In this document: positions 61,639 to 64,000 of the stretch, piece by piece
Layout: the number at the start of each line of letters is the position of its first letter
Numbering within the stretch: the first letter of the stretch is position 1
Assembly: GCA_902761735.1 (NCBI GenBank)
Contig: CACWLL010000004.1
Location: 62,001-126,000, forward strand
Direction of reading: 5' to 3'
DNA from: an uncultured bacterium
GTDB lineage: Bacteria; Cyanobacteriota; Vampirovibrionia; Gastranaerophilales; Gastranaerophilaceae
Length of the DNA stretch: 64,000 nucleotides
The notes under the pieces: model-generated
What the model was told of the DNA's origin: nothing
What the model saw: the letters and a program-made list of their open reading frames with translations, nothing else
Database searches by the model: none
Made by a program: the position numbers and the translations under genes

Positions 61639-63306
61639 TACCGTAACAAGTTTTTTTACTTCTTTTCGTTTAACTTTATTGGTTGCGGTTCTTGGTAAAG
61701 CTTCTTTATGAACAATTACATTAACCGGACGCTTGTAAGGTGTTAATTTCATTGCCAATTGCTTAACTTCGCCTTTTACTAATTTATCGATTTCTTCATC
61801 ATTGTATTGAGATATGATATCTTCGGTTGGAACAACAACGGCAGTCACTTCTTCTGTACCATCCTTGCTTCCGAAAGTTCTAACATGTCCGAACACGCAT
61901 ACTTCCTTAAAATAAGAGCTTTTTTCCAAAACGGCTTCAACTTCTTCCGGAAATACTTTTTTACCGCCGGATAAAACTATCATATTTTTAATTCTGCCGG
62001 TTATGTATATATGTCCGTCACGAATTTCTGCGATATCTCCGGTATGCAACCATCCGTCTTCAGTAATTACTGTTGAAGTTAACTCCGGTTGATTATGATA
62101 TCCTTTCATCACTGCAGGACCTTTAACCATTAATTCCCCGGTTTCAGGGTCAATCTTTGCTTCTAAACTGTTTAGAGCTCTTCCGACAGATGCTAAATCA
62201 TGTCTTTTGTCGTAGTTCATCGATACTACAGGACTGCATTCGGATAGCCCATAACCTTGATATACTTTAATACCCAATCTGCTGAACCATTTTCCTACTG
62301 CTATATCTAATGGAGCTCCGCCGGATAAACAAGCCTTAAAGTGCCTTCCGAATTGTTTATGTATTTTTCGGAACATAAGTCGTCTTACATTCATAAATGG
62401 TATGAATTGTGCAAGATTATACTTTATCTCAAAAAGAGTTTTTTCAAGCAGTGAATAATTTTTGAACTCAGATTCAATACTTGTTTTTAGTAATTTTAAA
62501 AATGCTGGTACGACTACCATGAAATTGATTTGTTTTTCTCTCATAATAGCCAATATGTCTTTTGGTTTTAGACTTAATGCGTAATATACGGAATAACCTA
62601 AATTTAAGAACGTCGAAAAACCTACCGTTAATTCAAACAGATGGTTCATCGGTAATATTGATAACATTCGGCAATGTTTTGACGGAATAATACGATCCAT
62701 AACAACTTTTAAATCTTCCAGTTGTGAAAAGATATTGTTGTAAGTTATCTCGACACCTTTTGGTGAGCCCGTTGTTCCGGATGTATATATAATAAGAGCT
62801 GTTGATTTTGAACTCCTTCTTCTCCATTTGGCATCTTTTGTATATGGTAAAGTATGTATGCTTAGTAATTCTTGGTTATATGATGGCTCATCCATTACAA
62901 GAATATGCTGAATAGACGGAATACTCTTCTGTAATTCTTTTGCTGTATCAATATAATGTTGAGAGACCAATATGACTGTCGGTTCACAATCTGTTAAAAT
63001 TGAGGTTAATTCATATTTTGTTAATTTAATATCCAAAGGGACTACTGTCATTCCGGCTAGTGCCGCAGCAAATAAACACGCCCCAAATTCCGGTTTAGAT
63101 TCAGATAATATGGCAACTTTATCCCCTTTTTTGACTTGGATAGTTTCAATCAGGTATGTTCCCAATTTTCTTGCTAAAACTCCAACACCTTTATATGTAA
63201 ACTCTTTCCAACCCAACGCTGTTTTGGTTCCCAGTGCAACTCTATCGTTATAATCATTCGTTTTATCACTTAACAAAGAAAGTATATTTTGTCGTCTCAA
63301 TCCCAT
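61636..63306 (-). CDS. AMP-forming acyl-CoA synthetase (long-chain type)
   Basis: Activates fatty acids with ATP and CoA. 556 residues. Adenylate-forming motifs: LIIYTSGTTGSPKGVEI (P-loop), VYQGYGLSECSPVV, GWLHTGDIAEI and ITGRIKNMIVLSGGKKVFPE, with the C-terminal lysine in PRTATNKVKRKE. Family is the FadD/FACS type; an acyl-ACP synthetase role cannot be excluded. RBS AAGGGAAAT before the ATG. It could supply acyl groups for the PlsC enzymes. Confidence 0.93.
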   Translation of the reverse strand: MGLRRQNILSLLSDKTNDYNDRVALGTKTALGWKEFTYKGVGVLARKLGTYLIETIQVKKGDKVAILSESKPEFGACLFAAALAGMTVVPLDIKLTKYELTSILTDCEPTVILVSQHYIDTAKELQKSIPSIQHILVMDEPSYNQELLSIHTLPYTKDAKWRRRSSKSTALIIYTSGTTGSPKGVEITYNNIFSQLEDLKVVMDRIIPSKHCRMLSILPMNHLFELTVGFSTFLNLGYSVYYALSLKPKDILAIMREKQINFMVVVPAFLKLLKTSIESEFKNYSLLEKTLFEIKYNLAQFIPFMNVRRLMFRKIHKQFGRHFKACLSGGAPLDIAVGKWFSRLGIKVYQGYGLSECSPVVSMNYDKRHDLASVGRALNSLEAKIDPETGELMVKGPAVMKGYHNQPELTSTVITEDGWLHTGDIAEIRDGHIYITGRIKNMIVLSGGKKVFPEEVEAVLEKSSYFKEVCVFGHVRTFGSKDGTEEVTAVVVPTEDIISQYNDEEIDKLVKGEVKQLAMKLTPYKRPVNVIVHKEALPRTATNKVKRKEVKKLVTV

Positions 63307-63388
63307 ATTATTTCCCTTATAGTCTTATTTTCTCTTATCTAATAATACATTTTACAAAATTGATTGTCAAATGTTATCCAATAAAAAT

Positions 63389-63631
63389 GAAAACTGAACG
63401 TTTCTGTTTATAATTGTTCGACTTTCACCCTTCGGGTTGATACCTTTGCTCTTGCTACGCCGCTCGCAATAAACGGTACCGCTCACAATTAAAACGAAAA
63501 CTGAACGTTTCCGTTTATAATTGTTCGACTTTCACCCTATAAACGGTACCGCTCACAATTAAAACGAAAACTGAACGTTTCCGTTTATAATTGTTCGACT
63601 TTCACCCTTCGGGTTCATACCTTTGCTCGCG
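63389..63631. repeat. Three-copy tandem intergenic repeat
   Basis: A 42-base core beginning GAAAACTGAACGTTTC and ending TTCGACTTTCACCC occurs at 63389, 63496 and 63566, with one C/T difference. Copies 1 and 3 continue with CTTCGGGTT and ATACCTTTGCTC; copy 2 lacks this and goes to TATAAACGGTACCGCTC, making a 70-base unit against 107 bases for copy 1. AATTAAAAC precedes copies 2 and 3. An imperfect inverted repeat (CAATTAAAACG with CGTTTATAATTG) sits across each junction. Confidence 0.85.
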
Positions 63632-63635
63632 GCGT

Positions 63636-63665
63636 AAAAAAAGTGGGTGAATTTCTTCACCCACA
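63636..63665 (-). terminator. Terminator of the right-edge gene
   Basis: Minus-strand stem GTGGGTGAA-gaaa-TTCACCCAC followed by seven T residues, 25 bases after the stop codon of the gene at 63690. Confidence 0.9.
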
Positions 63666-63689
63666 CACAGTCATAGCAATTAAAATCTA

Positions 63690-64000
63690 TTACTTAGTGA
63701 TGCTTACATCATCAAGCATGATAACTTTAATTTCTTCGCCTTCTTTAGCATGATAGTTTAAACCTTTAGTGATTAAACCAGTAGCTAAACCAATACCTGC
63801 ACCAACAGGGGTACCGATACCGATACCTGTACCGATTTTGTGAGGATTTGGTATGAATGCAATACCTGTACCAGCACCAGCACCAATAGCACCACCGGTT
63901 ACTGTGCACAATGCTAATTTACCAGCTGTCATCCAAGGACCTTCTTTTAATTCATAGTTTTTGTAGAATGGTTTAGCATTCATTGAAACTACTTTGCCGT
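63690..64000 (-). CDS. C-terminal part of Gly-rich membrane protein (cut by window edge)
   Basis: 103 codons visible; the frame stays open through 64000 (GKVVS precedes the ATG at 63983, and no ribosome site lies before that ATG), so I take it as the end of a longer protein. Two glycine-zipper hydrophobic segments: KLALCTVTGGAIGAGAGTGI and GIGIGTPVGAGIGLATGLIT, like glycine-zipper membrane or outer-membrane proteins. The hydrophilic tail ends EEIKVIMLDDVSITK. Function unknown. A terminator follows. Confidence 0.6.
   Translation of the reverse strand, partial: GKVVSMNAKPFYKNYELKEGPWMTAGKLALCTVTGGAIGAGAGTGIAFIPNPHKIGTGIGIGTPVGAGIGLATGLITKGLNYHAKEGEEIKVIMLDDVSITK

Larger units (their letters stand above)
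63307..63689. other. Intergenic region with tandem repeats, 383 bases
   Basis: No gene. It holds the repeat cluster (63389-63631) and the terminator of the right-edge gene. GC-richer than typical spacers here. Confidence 0.6.

Noticed and set aside
63389-63631. CRISPR array
   Set aside because: Only three cores, units of unequal length, and the 'spacers' share sequence with one another; no cas genes nearby.
1-64000. Prophage, integrative element or insertion sequence
   Set aside because: No integrase, transposase, capsid, relaxase or attachment repeat could be recognised in any part of the window.
1-64000. tRNA or rRNA genes
   Set aside because: No cloverleaf with the conserved GGTTCGAATCC-type T arm or rRNA core sequence was seen in the intergenic gaps; a covariance scan was not possible here.

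Overview
The window is AT-rich bacterial chromosome, densely coded on both strands with short intergenic gaps, strong intrinsic terminators and no tRNA, rRNA, CRISPR array, insertion sequence or prophage that I could recognise. The gene set (S10/spc ribosomal cluster, GatA, ATP-type PEPCK, FtsEX, AMIN-domain amidase, ComEC, lipoprotein, flotillin/NfeD-like pair) is bacterial. Low GC together with many orphan proteins that begin with a short Asn/Gln-rich stretch followed by an F-x-G/A motif makes me think of the non-photosynthetic gut relatives of Cyanobacteria (Gastranaerophilales / Vampirovibrionia, 'Melainabacteria'). That is inference from remembered family style, not from a search.

Layout. 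1-7.2 kb: the 5' part of folP at the left edge, two orphan membrane-type proteins, an EF-hand-like acidic protein, a palindromic intergenic element, gatA and a sensor kinase. 7.3-19.8 kb: the S10/spc ribosomal protein cluster, split into three transcription units. Unit 1 runs rpsJ to the zinc-type S14 gene and ends at a terminator; then comes an orphan EF-hand-like gene; unit 2 is rpsH alone with its own promoter, long leader and terminator; then a large Gln/Lys/Ala-rich orphan gene with its own terminator; unit 3 is rplF-rplR with promoter and terminator. rpsE, rpmD, rplO and secY do not follow. 19.9-31.1 kb: pckA, ribF, a cupin, a lytic transglycosylase, a glycosyltransferase with a TerC/DUF475 protein, glmU, pepA and tcdA. 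31.1-40.4 kb: a ribbon-helix-helix protein, mnmG, rpiB-comEC, a lipoprotein, an unusual 5'-nucleotidase-family protein and a coiled-coil protein. 40.4-44.8 kb: a five-gene unit (half-transketolase, ftsE, ftsX, a degenerate receiver/GGDEF-like protein, an isochorismatase-like hydrolase). 45-64 kb: a Pro-rich/helical-repeat protein, two tandem PlsC acyltransferases, NfeD-like plus flotillin, a long phosphohexomutase, a uracil-DNA glycosylase with an AGCS symporter, a pair of orphan membrane proteins, amiC-murI, a TPR protein, an acyl-CoA synthetase, a repeat cluster, and the C-terminal part of a Gly-rich membrane protein cut by the right edge.

Themes. Envelope and cell-wall biogenesis is well represented: glmU makes UDP-GlcNAc, murI makes D-Glu, amiC and the lytic transglycosylase cleave peptidoglycan, and FtsEX usually controls such hydrolases. 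PlsC proteins and an acyl-CoA synthetase supply lipid.

The most interesting observations are: (1) seven unrelated genes (folP, the sensor kinase, ribF, the transglycosylase, mnmG, the half-transketolase, the AGCS symporter) lack a Shine-Dalgarno sequence and instead have a -10 box, often of the extended TGn type, ending exactly 6 (once 7) bases before the start ATG, as expected for leaderless mRNAs; (2) murI appears to start at ATT behind a perfect GGAGGG; (3) the ribosomal cluster is split by two orphan genes; (4) structured non-coding stretches lie before rplC and rpsH; (5) an N-terminal F-x-G motif recurs in orphan proteins; (6) a tandem intergenic repeat lies at 63.4 kb.
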